Assembly (NCBI GenBank): GCA_036785325.1
Contig: JAXIVH010000029.1
Coordinates: forward strand, 4,009,591-4,073,590
Length of the DNA stretch: 64,000 nucleotides
Source of the DNA: Urophycis tenuis
Taxonomy: Eukaryota; Chordata; Actinopteri; Gadiformes; Phycidae
Reading direction: 5' to 3'
Numbering within the stretch: the stretch's first letter is position 1; every line of letters starts with the position of its first letter. Shown here piece after piece: positions 1 through 10,073 of the stretch. The translations under genes were made by a program, and so were the position numbers. Below the pieces are notes generated by a model, which saw only the letters and a list, made by a program, of their open reading frames with translations, was not told the origin of the DNA and made no database searches.

Positions 1-508
1 TTTTTCTTTGCCCTTGAATGACGGAAGGATCTCCAAACTTTATTATTGAGTTGGTTGGTAGACGCAGAGTGGGCAAAGGAAACCATGACAACGATGAATG
101 TATTTACAACATCCAATCTCACGGTTTTATACCACATATTAAGTCTGTGGTATCGCACTATATGGGTTTTTAGACAACAATGTGCAGTCATTGCTGCTTT
201 TTTTTGGGTGGATTTTGATGGCCGAGCAGATTAAGTGGTCCAGATAATAGGGCAATATTGACGCGGTGGTATGCAACATATGGTATGCAACAGATCATCG
301 GGGTTATCAAGTGGGCACCTTCCTTCACCAGTGTTTCATTAAGTTAGGCCCACGACACCTCAAGAAGGCTTAACTGTGTATTCCAGCGTCCTGGAAACAC
401 ACCCCTCTATGCGACCACCGCACGCACATTTCCCTCTAACCCTCACCATTTAGTGCCTGCCATCACCATAGCTTACCATTGTCCCTACCAGGAACCCCAA
501 CTACCAAG

Positions 509-760
509 CGACAGTAGCTCAGTGGGTAGAGCGGGTGGACAGAGCGGGTCATCCACTAACCGTAGGGTCAGCGGTTTGATCCCCTTGATCCCCACTTCCA
601 AAACTGTCTGCATGTTGAAGTGTCCTTGAGCAAGACATTGAACCCTGAACCCCAACTTGCTCCCCAGGCCCTGATCATAGCAGCCCACTGCTCCTATGTA
701 CAATAGGATGGGTCAAATGCAACAAATTTCATTCCCTTGTCTAAAAAAACACAGGAATGA
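509..760 (+). repeat. tRNA-derived SINE
   Basis: Starts with a tRNA-like RNA polymerase III promoter: A-box-like TAGCTCAGTGGG at 515-526 and B-box-like GGTTTGATCCC at 573-583. The body then carries the phrase TGTCCTTGAGCAAGACATTG, which is common in teleost SINEs, and ends in an A-rich tract. A short internal duplication (gagcgggt) separates the two boxes. Ends are approximate. It is not a functional tRNA, because the cloverleaf cannot be completed. Confidence 0.7.
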
Positions 761-789
761 CAAATGAATAGGTCCCAGTAAAAAAAAAA

Positions 790-1000
790 AGAAGAAGCTT
801 CCTCCTTAGCCAAAGCCACTCGCTTGCGCTCTCCGCTGCTTGGGACATGCTCTTTGTGGCCAGTTTCATGAGCCGTCCATGTATGCCCAACATGTATGCA
901 ACAGCCACCTTCCACTGGCCGTACACGGGCCCTCCATCCTTGCTGCTCTGCGTCCGCTGCTAACTCCGCACATCTTGCTTTCTTCCGCTCGTACGCCATG
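790..1000 (-). pseudogene. Old non-LTR retrotransposon, C-terminal fragment (piece 4 of 4)
   Basis: Minus-strand reading gives AYERKKARCAELAADAEQQG and, in another frame, SEWLWLRRK. These are characteristic of the C-terminal part of a reverse-transcriptase polyprotein family widespread in fish genomes, as I recall it. A frameshift separates the two parts, so the copy is dead. It follows the fragment at 1300-1514 in element order, with a Tc1-like insertion between. Confidence 0.55.
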
Positions 1001-1056
1001 TCAACACGGTCTTCCCAGGGGGCCGTGAGCTTGATAAAATAAACCTGCTAACTACA

Positions 1057-1260
1057 ACCCCTGGCAAAAATTATGGAATCACCAGTCTTGGAGGATGTTC
1101 ATTCAGTTGTTTAATTTTGGAGAAAAAAAGCAGATCACAGACATGCCACAAAACATTTAAAACGGCAACTTTCTGGCTTTAAGAAACACTAAACGAAATC
1201 CAGAAAAAAAATTGTAGTCAATAACAATTGCTTTTTTGCACTGGAACACAACATGCAAGC
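1057..1260 (+). mobile_element. Tc1/mariner-like DNA transposon end fragment
   Basis: Begins CCCCTGGCAAAAATTATGG followed by a stretch I recognise as the terminal region of a dispersed fish Tc1/mariner-type element. No transposase frame is present and no opposite end was found nearby. It interrupts the old LINE between its fragments at 790-1000 and 1300-1514. Confidence 0.5.
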
Positions 1261-1299
1261 AGGATCCTCACCCAACCACTGGCTAAGATTTTGGGGAGA

Positions 1300-1514
1300 T
1301 GGTAGCACATCATACATAGCCCCCTATCAGAAATCTAATTCTGCTTGCCTCCATGCTCCACAGATCCTTCCACTTCAACCTTCTCTTCTCTACACTCTCC
1401 CAATTCACCCACTGCCCTTGCTTGGCCTGTGACACTGCCTTTGTACTTCTTACCAACTCTTCCTGTCGATGTATTTCTTTGACTACCAGCTTTCTCTCTT
1501 CTACTGCTGAAGCC
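1300..1514 (-). pseudogene. Old non-LTR retrotransposon fragment (piece 3 of 4)
   Basis: The minus strand encodes HRQEELVRSTKAVSQAKQGQ followed by WVNWESVEKRRLKWKDLW, typical of the region downstream of the reverse transcriptase in this fish LINE family. In the intact element it should follow directly on the piece at 2612-3213. The TTAA element and a second small element sit at the break. Confidence 0.6.
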
Positions 1515-2101
1515 TTAAAGTGATGGTTCGTAGTAAAATTCACCCTGAGGTATTTCCACCAATAATCCAGCCAAATACCCCCTCAGATGCATTTTTAGCG
1601 ACGGTCAATATTTATCAAGTGAATGGTACAGTGTGTATATCTCGTAAATTACCCCACTAATAATGCATGGATTGTTACCCAACTTCTGTAGTAGTATATA
1701 TAGGGTCTGTACTCACAAAACGAGGCATTTGAAAGTTTAAGTACACCAGGAGTTTATTAAAAAGAGCACTTTCCTGATAGCTTCAACTCTCTGCTGCTAA
1801 CGCTTACGAACTTTTCCGGAAAGACGGTGTACCGTACTTAAAAAACTTTCAAATGCCTGGTTTTGTAAGTACAGACCCTATATGTACTACTACAGAAGTT
1901 GGGTAACAATCCATGCATTATTAGTGGGGTAATTTACGAGATATACACACTGTACCATTCACTCCAGTACTAAGCCATTCTGCTTACACCCCAAACTTGA
2001 CCAATATTGACCGTCGCTAAAAATGCATCTGATGGGGTATTTGGCTGGATTATTGGTGGAAATTACCTCGAGGTGAATTTTACTCTGAACCATCACTTTA
2101 A
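1515..2101. mobile_element. Long-armed foldback MITE with TTAA target duplication
   Basis: TTAA at 1515-1518 and at 2098-2101 flank a 579-bp element (1519-2097) whose ends are inverted copies starting AGTGATGGTTC. The inverted arms extend about 200 bp each and nearly meet around a short centre near 1740-1840; the right arm carries a roughly 35-bp interruption near 1963-2000. A TTAA duplication points to the piggyBac or Kolobok superfamilies. There is no transposase, so it is non-autonomous. Confidence 0.8.
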
Positions 2102-2611
2102 GCCCAAGTTATGCTTAAGTTTTGCTTCCGCGTTGACGCAACGCTAGGGGGCTTACGGACCCATTACGTCCTTGCGGACCCCCTTTGCGTCCACCGCAAG
2201 GGCCTGACGTGCACCTCCCAGAAATCCTAGACATGCGTTGAGGCGACGCAACACCAACGCAGTGGCTTTGGCTGTGATTGGTCCGCTAACTACATCCGCT
2301 GGAGACTGCTGGAGACCGCTTTTCCGGTTTCCACTCATAAACACCGCCGCGGTGTGATAAATGTTTCAACCAATTGGCAACAACATATATATAACTTTTG
2401 CCCTTATGTCTTTAAACTTTTTTTACTCGCTAGTAATCCATATGTAATGACGAGAATGGTCATTCTGGTCCCTCTACCGGTGTGGCATTGAATTGCATTT
2501 CGACACGTAAACCCCACGCAGAACCGGTCACGGTCTCATGACTGCGTCCAAGCAACTGCGTGACCATTGCGTGATCACTATGTGATCACTACGCGGAACC
2601 ATAACCGAGGC
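2102..2611. mobile_element. Probable second small DNA element (CpG-rich ends)
   Basis: This stretch separates two parts of the old LINE that should be contiguous. Its ends share a rough inverted similarity (left TTTTGCTTCCGCG near 2118-2130, right CGCGGAACCATAA near 2590-2603). Superfamily not assigned; a Harbinger-type MITE is possible. Confidence 0.4.
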
Positions 2612-3213
2612 TTCGCTCCATGCTAGATTTCCTGCACACAGCCCTAGACCACCACGCCCATGCCGAACCTGGCCAACGATGTCCCTGTGTCTAAGGGCTG
2701 CCTGTGCTTGCTGCACTGCCTCTTTTTGCTTCAACTTCCTTCCAGTTTGGACCGTGGGCGCTGCACCTTTAACCACTGGATCCTTTGACTGAGTTAGTCC
2801 TTTCCAGTCTCACCTTAGCATACTTGTATTCCTCTGTCAGACTAGATATCGGCAGCTATAACATGCCCTTTCCATACAAGGCCACACTGCTCAGACAGCG
2901 TGGGGCTCCAAGCCATTTTCTAATAAATTAGTCAATCAACCTTTCTAGCTTTTCTACCTTCGATATGGGAGCCTCATACACCGTCAGAGGCCACTTCGGT
3001 CGAGGCAACAAACCAAATTGAAGACACCACAACTTTAACTTACCTGGTAGCCCTGACCTGTCTATACATGAAATACCTTGAATCATTTCCTGCCTCAACT
3101 CCTTACATTGACCCTTATCATTTAGATTTGCGTCATACCATCTTCCTAAGCTTTTGACCGGTTTCTCTATCACCGTTGGCACCACATCATCATCAATTAA
3201 AAAAAAAACCTTG
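2612..3213 (-). pseudogene. Old non-LTR retrotransposon fragment (piece 2 of 4)
   Basis: The minus strand encodes VVPTVIEKPVKSLGRWYDAN, then LPGKLKLWCLQFGLLPR and YEAPISKVEKLERLID, and further on AALRHRDIVGQVRHGRGGLG, interrupted by stops. This is the C-terminal side of the reverse transcriptase of a fish LINE family. It continues the reading broken at 8634-9325; the L1-type element sits exactly in the gap. Confidence 0.7.
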
Positions 3214-3303
3214 GTTTCTGTTCGAAGATGGCCGAGTGAGCAGACGTGTAGTCAACTACTCTCCCAAGTCGGACATAAAAAACCCACCATAAGGTTTAAC
3301 TCG

Positions 3304-4410
3304 ATGACTGAAAGGTATATTATGGGTGGGAAAGGTAACCGAAGGACAGGAAAAACTAACCAGAAGCAAGAAAAAGCTGAGAAACTACCCGAAACTGAGA
3401 AGCTACCCGAGACGACCTCTGAAAGCGAAGATAGCGAGCACAAGGACGACGCAGCAGAGAAAATGGACGGTCAAGACCACAATGAGACCCTGCGAGTCAG
3501 GCTAGCTACAATTAGCAAAGATATAAAAGACCTTAAACAAGAGATACGAAACGAACTGAACACACTAAAAGACGAGTTGAAAAAAGAAATGAAAGAAGAA
3601 ATCACCACTCTTCAACAAGAAATCGAGCGCAAGCTAACAGATAATATAAACGAGCTACAGACACAGAAGGCGAATATGGCCGAGGCCCAGGAGCGCATAG
3701 CAGAGCTGGAAGAGTGGAAAATAGACGCGGGAGAAGTGATGATGGAAATGCAGGAGCAGACACGCAAGATGCAGGAAAAGGTAACCGACCTCGAGGGGAG
3801 ATCAAGAAGGAACAATATCCGTATTTTCGGCGTACCAGAGGAGACGGAGGAGAACTCCACTAGCAAGTACGTAGACCAGCTGCTAAAAACAGAGCTACAG
3901 CTACCTGAAGGAACGGAGCTCCACATCCAGAGAGCACACCGTGCTCTCGCACAGAAACCAAGCCCGAATGCACCACCCAGGTCCATTATAGTCAACTTTC
4001 TCAAGTTTGAGACAAAAGAAATGATCCTGCAGACGGCATGGAAGAAAAAAATACAAGTTGGAAATAAGCAGATCTTTTTTGATCACGATTACCCTGCTGA
4101 AGTCGTCCAGAAACGGAGGTCATATATGGGCATTAAAGAGGTGCTCAAAGAAAAACAAATACGTTTCCAGACGCCGCTGACTAGAATACGGATACACTGG
4201 AGCAACGGAGTGAAAACATACGACAGCGCCGCGCGGGCTATGAGAGAGAGGGGATTCATCACAGACCCACCGGGCGATGACAGCACACCGGCGGTGAGGG
4301 AGAAGACACGAGTATCACCGGAATGGCAGCAGGTCAGAGGAAAGGATACGACACGTGAAGCAGCGCACCGTGCCAGAGGGAAGCTACAGGAATACCACAG
4401 GAAAACATGA
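3304..4410 (+). CDS. L1-type ORF1 protein (RNA-binding chaperone of the retrotransposon), open
   Basis: About 368 codons if the ATG at 3304 is used; the frame is open further upstream to 3154 but only from a TTG, and the next ATG is at 3322. A basic N-terminus is followed by a long K/E-rich coiled coil (roughly residues 55-165), then an RRM-like block with RRNNIRIFGVPE and HRALAQKP, and the C-terminal domain with RSIIVNFLKF and MILQTAWKKK. This is the order in L1 ORF1p, which coats the element's RNA in trimers. The frame has no internal stop, in contrast to ORF2. Start choice is uncertain. Confidence 0.8.
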   Translation: MTERYIMGGKGNRRTGKTNQKQEKAEKLPETEKLPETTSESEDSEHKDDAAEKMDGQDHNETLRVRLATISKDIKDLKQEIRNELNTLKDELKKEMKEEITTLQQEIERKLTDNINELQTQKANMAEAQERIAELEEWKIDAGEVMMEMQEQTRKMQEKVTDLEGRSRRNNIRIFGVPEETEENSTSKYVDQLLKTELQLPEGTELHIQRAHRALAQKPSPNAPPRSIIVNFLKFETKEMILQTAWKKKIQVGNKQIFFDHDYPAEVVQKRRSYMGIKEVLKEKQIRFQTPLTRIRIHWSNGVKTYDSAARAMRERGFITDPPGDDSTPAVREKTRVSPEWQQVRGKDTTREAAHRARGKLQEYHRKT

Positions 4411-4732
4411 ACATGCACTGGAGAAAGGTAGCAGTATAACATAGACTTCAACACTGATAATATTCATATCCGACCAGGAGATGTTTAGTTTTCTTTTCTA
4501 TAGTTGGACACATCTAGACCTTATTGAGTTCAATTAGGAACTAATCAAGTCTAGGAAGGGGCCCCCAAGAGAGATGAGGATCTCCCCTTCACCCACCAAC
4601 GGGGACTCGGGGCACAGTTCACCCCATTGTCTGAAGTCACAATTGTTTTGGTTCATGTGGTTATATTTACTGTTCATGAGTGTTTTGTTCAGAAATGTTT
4701 GGGGGTATACTTACAAATAATAGCAAAACAAA

Positions 4733-7700
4733 ATGATGACTAATCATATCAAAATAATGTCGTTGAACGTAAATGGTCTAAATAGTCCAATTAAAAGACA
4801 AAAGGTCATGACTAAACTTAAAAAAGAAACAGCACAAATAATTTTTCTTCAGGAGACCCACCTGTCACAATCAGAACATAATAAACTTAAAAAATATGGC
4901 TACAGGAACTTATACCATAGTTCATTTAAAGGAGGATGTAGAAGAGGAGTAGTGATACTAATACCAAATACAACTAAGTTTGACCTTGAGAAGGAATGCA
5001 GGGATAAGGAAGGAAGATACGTTATAGTAAAAGGAAGAGTAGAGAATGAACTAGTAACACTAGTAAACATATATGCACCTCCGGAAAGTGACAAATCCTT
5101 TTTTAAATGTCTATTTGATGACATCATAGCAGAAACAGGAGGTATTTTGGTCTGTGGGGGAGACCTAAATGTTATTAGAGACCACAAAATAGATACAACT
5201 AGTCTCAAAAAGAATAAAATGCATTTGACAAGATTCATAAACATATCCTTGGAGGAGATGGGGATGATTGATGTTTGGAGGAATCTGCACCCCCTAGAAA
5301 AAGACTTCACGCATTACTCTGCAGCACATAAAGTCCATTCAAGGATAGATTACTTTTTTATGAATGTAGAAGATAACCATATGGTACGAGAGTGCAGGAT
5401 AGGGGGCGTAGATGTGTCAGACCATAACCCACTCTATTTAACAATAAATTTAAACAGTAGAAGACGCCATACAGTATGGAGACTTAATCTGGGAATTAGG
5501 AATAATGATCAAACAAGGAAGAAGGTAAAAACGGAAATCGAAAGATACATAGAAGAAAATAACAATGGCACTGTAGACCCAACGATTTTTTGGGATGCCA
5601 TGAAGGCAGTCATCAGAGGAAAACTGATAGCTGAAACTGCACATGCAAAAAGAGCTAAAGTGGAGGCCTATAAAATGCATAATGAAAAGTTAAGGGAATT
5701 GGAACAGGAATACCAAAATACTAATGACTCAAAGATAAGTCAACAAATTAAAGAAACAAAAACAAAAATTAATGACATACTATTGGACGAAATTGAAAAA
5801 AAGAATAAATATTTTAAACTGGGCTACCATGAAGTAGGTTCAAAGGCCACTAAAATACTGGCAAAGCGTATAAGAAAACAACAAGCAATTAGTAATATAT
5901 ACAAAATTAAAGATCCCCATACAGGTGAGATAGTATCTACTCCGGATGGTATTGAAAATATCTTCCAAAGATATTACCAAGACCTATATACACAACCTGC
6001 ATCTGCAGAAGAGAATGATATGATTGCATTCCTGGAGATGCTAGACCTACCCTCAATTGGACGTACACAAAATGATAAATTAACAGCAGAGATTACACTG
6101 GAGGAGGTAAAAGATGCAATAAATACATTAAAAAACAATAAGTCACCAGGGAGCGATGGATACCCAGCAGAGTGGTATAGGATGTTTGGAGAAGAGCTGA
6201 CACCACTGCTCCTTGCCTCTTTCAATTGGACTCTCCAAAACAATAAAATACCCCCATCATGGGCTGAGGCAATAATTACAGTCATTCCGAAACAAGGAAA
6301 GGACAAATAACACTGTGCAAGCTATAGACCAATCTCAATATTAAATGTTGACTATAAAATATATACAACAATAATCTCTAAACGACTGAACTCCTTTATA
6401 CCAGAAATAATAGAGGAAGATCAAACAGGATTTATAAGAGGACGCCAGACACATGACAACATTAGAAGAACACTACACGTGGTGGAACAAGCAAGAAAAG
6501 ACAAAAAGAGCACTGTATTAGTAAGTATTGACGCAGAGAAAGCTTTCGATTGTGTCAATTGGAAATTTCTATATAAAGTATTAGAGAGATTTGGCTTTAG
6601 TAATAAATCAATACAGTGCATAAAGACACTCTATCAACAACCAACTGCAAGAATTAAAGTCAATGGGAGCCTGACAGACTAAATTAAATTACAGAGATCA
6701 ACGAGGCAAGGATGCTGTCTATCACCCACTCTATTTGCCCTTTTTATAGAGCCGCTTGCGCAGGTTATAAGACAGGAACAAGAGATCAAAGGAGTGGTGG
6801 TAAATGACGAACAAAAAATAGGACTTTTCGCAGATGACGTCATAACCTACCTCGAACGCCCAAATGAATCATTACCTGCATTGATGAAACTTTTGGAAGC
6901 ATTTGGACACTTATCAGGATAAAAAATAAATGTCGCAAAGACACAAATATTAGCGCTTAACTATAGTCCACCAAAAGAGATCCAAGAATTATTTAAACTT
7001 AATTGGAAACTTAAGGGAATTGAATATTTGGGGGTCACAATCACAAAAGAATTATATGTATCAAACTATGGTAAGATAAATCAGGAAACACAAAAAGATA
7101 TTGAAAGATGGTCTACACTAACACTAGATCTCAGCTCACGAATTCAGATAATCAGGATGAATGTTTTACCAAGGCTTTTGTACCTGTTCCAATCCCTACC
7201 AGTAGAGGTCCCACAGTCTCAGTTTATGAGCTGGAATAGAATAATTTCAAGGTTTGTTTGGGGTGGAAAAAGACCTAGAATAAGATTGGAGACTCTCCAG
7301 CTGCCAAAAGAAGAAGGTGGGATGGGACTTCCCAATTTGAAAGCATACTTCCATGCAGCCCAGCTGAGGTATGTTGTTGGATGGTGCAAACCAGATTACA
7401 CTGCAAAGTGGAAAGAGTTGGAAACACAGCTTGGTGAATACCCAGTACAGAGTATTATAGGAGATGAAGACACATACAAGGCGATTAAAAACCAAATAAA
7501 CCCAATAACGATGTTCACACTAAAATTATGGTTCAGCATAATAAAAAAATATAAGATTCAAAAAGACGCTAATTCATTAAAATGGGTAGCATATGATAGC
7601 AAATTCAAACCAGCTAGATATGATAAAGGGTTTAAGCAGTGGACAACCAAGGGAATCACAGCGTGGTGTGTGCTAGTGAAGAACGGGCAGCTGGAGAGTT

Positions 7701-8465
7701 TCCAAAATATAAAAGAAAAATTTGATTTTGATAAACGGGAATTCTATAGGTACCTACAACTTAGAGATTACTTTCTGAAAGAGATCAGGATGGACCCCTC
7801 CAGAGAAGTGAATGGTGTGATCCAACTCATAATCAATACATACAAAGAAAACAAAGTTAGAATTTCCGGGTTATATAAAAAATTAATATCAAATAAACAC
7901 TCAACTAAATACATCAAAGAAAAATGGGAATCAGAATTTAAGATAAAAATCACAGATGAAGAGTGGCTAAACGTGGAAAATACACCACACATCCACTAAT
8001 TCGCGGATCTGGAGGGAGTTTTCCTGGAAAAATCTGATACGTTTTTGTATTTCACCCAAAATCAAGAGTAAACAGTTGAACAAAAATATGCCTTGTTGGA
8101 GAGACTGTGGATTTTATGAAATGTGATAAAATCAGACGGTTCTGGAAAATGTTACACAATGCATTGTTGAAAATACTTGGATATAAGATTCCAATGTCTT
8201 GTATGGTATTGTATTTGTGTAACCTATGTGAAGAAAATATAAGAACGAAGGACAGATACCTGGTAAAAATATTACTAAAAGCAGCTAAGAAAATGGGGAA
8301 GGGAAGACATCCCTAAACAAGAACAATGGACTCACCTGGTAGAAGAAATCTACACAATGGAAAAAATGATACACCGATTAAGGCTACAGGAAGCTCAGTT
8401 CAAAGAGAAATGGATGAGATGGACAATATTTATGACTGAACAACGACAAATCAAAACACTTGATT
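4733..8465 (+). pseudogene. L1-type ORF2 (endonuclease and reverse transcriptase), disrupted
   Basis: The first 525 codons (4733-6310) are open and hold a complete apurinic-type endonuclease: MSLNVNGLNS, FLQETHLSQ, GGDLNVI, SRIDYFF and the catalytic SDHNP. The reverse transcriptase follows in the same frame with SPGSDGYPAEWY, YRPISILN, DAEKAFDCVNW and the FADD active-site box near 6828-6840. In-frame stops occur at 6308-6310, 6680-6682 and about 6920. The frame is then open 7028-7999, and the C-terminal region is split over other frames (a CWRDCG remnant near 8090, then 8107-8316). The protein cannot be full length. Start: the ATG at 4733 or the next codon-ATG immediately after. Confidence 0.85.
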
Positions 8466-8639
8466 GAGGAAAAGAAAATAGAATATGGACAGATTACTTT
8501 GAAAGTGACTCCCATGTGTTTTTTTTTATTTGTTTTTTTACTTGTTGTTATATTATTTTGATTGAGTTGTTGCACCTTTGTAAAGGAAAAATTCTCAATA
8601 AAAATTAAAGTGGAAAAAAAAAAAAAAAAAAAAACCTTG

Positions 8640-9325
8640 TCTACCACTTTCCCTTTAACAATGGAAATGCTCCTAGACTTACTTGGCTTTACTTTCATCC
8701 TAGCCCACTGTAGATTACTATTTAGCTTATCTAGTAGCCTATTACATGGAGCTGTTGACGTCAGTCATCATATCATCCATGTAAGGTGGTGGGAGGCGCA
8801 GCCCTCCCTGCAACCTGCAACCACCTACTACCCATTTTGAAGCTCTAATAATGACCTACATTGCCATGCTAAAAGCCAATGGGAAAATTGTACAACCTGC
8901 CATAATACCTACATCCAGCTGCTGCCAAGCTATAGTGTACTCTGCTGTAGTAAAACAGAGTTGAATATCTAAGAAATAAGCTTTAACTAGCCTCTTTTTA
9001 GCACCTTGCACTCTAAAGAAATCAAAAGCCTCCCATAACAGACTATGCGGTACTACTGAACCAAACCCGTTTGCCAGATCCAGGAAAACCACATGAAGGT
9101 CTCTTTTCTCATGCCGAGCTGCCTGGATCTGGCCCCTAATCATACTAGTGTGCTCCAAGCACCTGGAGAAGCCTGGGATACCAGCCTTTTGCACCGTAGT
9201 GTCAATCAGGCTATTCTTTTCCAAGTAACTGGACAACCTCTGTGCCACAACACTAAAGAAAACTTTCCCTTCTACATTATGAAGACTGATAGGCCTAAAC
9301 TGACCTATCTCTGTCAATGACGGTT
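8640..9325 (-). pseudogene. Old non-LTR retrotransposon, reverse-transcriptase domain (piece 1 of 4)
   Basis: Minus-strand frame 8856-9317 encodes reverse-transcriptase blocks: EIGQFRPISLHNVEGKVFF, VVFLDLANGFGSV (motif A region) and GIMAGCTIFPLAF (motif B region). Further towards 8640 the reading MKVKPSKSRS and IVKGKVVDKV appears, which runs straight up to the L1-type insertion and resumes at 3213. Clade not assigned. The usual acidic and spacing residues are partly lost and stops occur, so the copy is inactive. Confidence 0.7.
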
Positions 9326-9637
9326 TTATTCATTTATTTGTTTATTTCTGGAGGCTTGAAATTTGAAATGTGCCATCCCAGTTCAGATATGTTTTCATTT
9401 ATTTCTTTGACGGTCCTTGTTGCTCAATATTGAATCTCACACAGATATGGTCATGGAATGTCATATTTTGCTTTTATGGTTTTATGGATATAGGATATAT
9501 TGCATTCTTTAATTAGACCATAAGTACCCACAATGTTCCTAGAATAGTAATCACAGTTAGTATTAACTATATAGTGTGTGTGTGTGTGTGTGTGCATGCG
9601 CCCGCCCATGTCCCTCATAAGTGAATTACTGGTGCTC

Positions 9638-9667
9638 AAGCCTTGAACATAAGCATGTTCAAGGCTT
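9638..9667. repeat. Perfect 13-bp-arm hairpin
   Basis: AAGCCTTGAACAT at 9638-9650 and its exact reverse complement at 9655-9667 flank a 4-base loop. It lies about 240 bp upstream of the first ube3a exon seen here. Function unknown. Confidence 0.8.
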
Positions 9668-9908
9668 ATGAGATTGTAAACAAAGAAAAAATGTAACAAA
9701 TGATTTGTCAATCAGAAACCAGCATTGAACCGCCATTGGTAACCAGAAAAGAGGCAATGGGGATCTTAAAGCTAGCTGAAGTCTCGCTATGACCCGTATC
9801 TGCGTGCTAAACTTCACAATATGCCTTTTAGCGAAAGATGCTAATGGTTCAGGTAACCGGGCGTGTATCAACACGAGATGAGCGAGGCTGAACATGTGTG
9901 CATACCAG

Positions 9909-10073
9909 GTGCTGTTCCAGAGCCTGACGGAGCTGCTGTCGTACGAGGGCAGTGTGGAGGAAGACATGATGATCACCTTCCAGATCTCACAGACCGACCT
10001 GTTCGGCAACCCGCTTATGCACGACCTGCGAGAGAATGGAGACCAGATCCCCGTTACCAATGACAACCGAAAG
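9909..10073 (+). CDS. ube3a: ube3a coding exon (antepenultimate -2; fifth from last)
   Basis: 165 bp, phase 0 to 0, acceptor ataccag, donor gtacag. Encodes VLFQSLTELLSYEGSVEED through PVTNDNRK, HECT N-lobe/E2-binding region. Confidence 0.93.

Larger units (their letters stand above)
3214..8639 (+). mobile_element. L1-type (L1/Tx1 group) LINE, nearly full length, inactivated
   Basis: A plus-strand non-LTR retrotransposon with a 5' leader, ORF1 (3304-4410), a spacer, ORF2 (4733 to about 8465) and an A-rich tail at 8613-8633 after AATAAAAATTAAAG. The likely target-site duplication is AAAACCTTG, present just before 3214 and at 8631-8639; its A-rich part merges with the tail, so its exact length is uncertain. 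ORF2 carries three in-frame stops and a 3' frameshift. It landed inside an older minus-strand LINE. Confidence 0.88.
1..9908 (+). other. ube3a intron or upstream flank, built mostly of nested transposons
   Basis: No exon of ube3a or of any other host gene was recognised here. Listed separately are a SINE, fragments of an old minus-strand LINE, a Tc1-like piece, two short inverted-repeat elements and an L1-type element. 1-508 and 9326-9908 hold no recognised repeat apart from a (TG)n run near 9569-9592 and a hairpin at 9638-9667. Confidence 0.7.

Noticed and set aside
509..600. Possible tRNA gene
   Set aside because: A- and B-box-like motifs are present but the cloverleaf fails and SINE body sequence follows; the same holds for 46221-46280 and 58400-58675.
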